NCBI GenBank assembly: GCA_013695265.1 | Contig: JACDAU010000033.1 | Span: 1-5,993 of the forward strand | DNA: 5,993 nucleotides | Direction: 5' to 3' | From: Chloroflexia bacterium | Lineage (GTDB): Bacteria > Chloroflexota > Chloroflexia > Thermobaculales > Thermobaculaceae | The notes under the pieces: generated by a model | Told to the model about the DNA's origin: nothing | The model's database searches: none | Seen by the model: the letters and a program-made list of their open reading frames with translations, nothing else | Shown: positions 5,860 to 5,993 of the stretch, piece after piece | Layout: each line of letters begins with the position of its first letter | Numbering within the stretch: the first letter of the stretch is position 1 | Made by a program: the position numbers and the translations under genes

Positions 5860-5890
5860 TTCACAAAAATCGGGCAACCTGTGTTACGCT
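5860..5890 (+). promoter_or_regulatory. Candidate promoter for the gene at the right edge
   Basis: TTCACA (5860-5865) matches five of six bases of the -35 consensus. TGT plus TACGCT (5882-5890) can serve as an extended but poor -10 (three of six). The spacer is 19 bases, longer than ideal. A start near 5897 would give a leader of about 70 bases to the ATG at 5968. If it is real, the next gene has its own promoter in addition to any read-through from hemEH. Confidence 0.25.
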
Positions 5891-5967
5891 ATGTGGCACA
5901 GCGATGGGCAGGCTGCTGGTGACGTGGCTGCACCATCCCCGCAGGTACGACACGCAGGACGGTAGAG

Positions 5968-5993
5968 ATGCGGCCGGAGCAACCGGGAACTGA
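5968..5993 (+). CDS. Start of a gene cut off by the right edge, possibly hemY/cgoX
   Basis: An ATG at 5968 is preceded by AGGA (5956-5959) eight bases upstream, a good Shine-Dalgarno arrangement. Eight codons are visible, reading MRPEQPGT, then two further bases. That is too little to identify a family. The position 226 bases after hemH, in the same orientation, and the B. subtilis order hemE-hemH-hemY make a flavin-dependent coproporphyrinogen/protoporphyrinogen oxidase the natural guess, since short charged leaders before the FAD-binding glycine motif are common in that family. This identity is inference from context only. An overlapping frame starting at ATG 5904 ends exactly at the window's last base and is the main alternative. 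Confidence 0.35.

Noticed and set aside
5708..5965. An 85-codon open frame overlapping the hemH 3' end and ending at 5965, just before the ATG at 5968
   Set aside because: It begins inside the conserved hemH coding region in another frame, has no ribosome site and encodes no recognisable protein. The tight spacing to the next ATG is probably coincidence.

Overview
The window is high-GC bacterial DNA carrying four genes that I can identify, all on the + strand, plus fragments at both edges. The haem-gene order (hemE overlapping hemH) and the Firmicutes/Actinobacteria-like form of the ferrochelatase suggest a monoderm-type or Chloroflexota-like bacterium. Motif wording such as GRCLLEYR in HemE and a GTAGGGGCG-type palindrome lean towards Chloroflexota. 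This assignment is an impression from memory and is not proven by the sequence.

Layout. Bases 1-590 hold no gene I can recognise. There is an open frame entering from the left edge (to 183), a palindromic REP-like element (331-358) and two promoter-like sites just before the first real gene. At 591-1652 is a membrane protein with a four-helix cytochrome-b-like part, an internal twin-arginine motif and a C-terminal molybdopterin (sulfite-oxidase/MsrP fold) domain. The gap 1653-1927 contains a long bulged hairpin (1782-1838), a sigma70-like promoter (1854-1882) and a strong ribosome binding site. They precede an APC-superfamily amino-acid/amine permease at 1928-3343. A 309-base leader follows, then hemE (3653-4729, uroporphyrinogen decarboxylase) and hemH (4722-5741, ferrochelatase), which overlap by 8 bases and so form a translationally coupled operon. 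After hemH there are two overlapping small hairpins, a promoter-like site and, at the extreme right edge, a good Shine-Dalgarno/ATG pair (5968) that probably begins another gene.

How the genes work together. HemE makes coproporphyrinogen III and HemH inserts iron. HemH has the Tyr (LLMTYG) that marks coproporphyrin ferrochelatases of the B. subtilis hemEHY type, so the operon is predicted to serve the coproporphyrin-dependent haem route. The gene starting at the right edge is a natural candidate for hemY/cgoX, but only eight codons are visible. The molybdoenzyme carries histidines placed to bind haem b, so it could be a consumer of the product. The permease has no visible metabolic link to its neighbours.

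I see no CRISPR array, tRNA, rRNA, insertion sequence or defence system. Most of the window is ordinary housekeeping sequence. The items most worth a second look are the fused cytochrome-b/Tat/molybdopterin protein with its possibly leaderless start, and the 19-pair bulged hairpin upstream of the permease.
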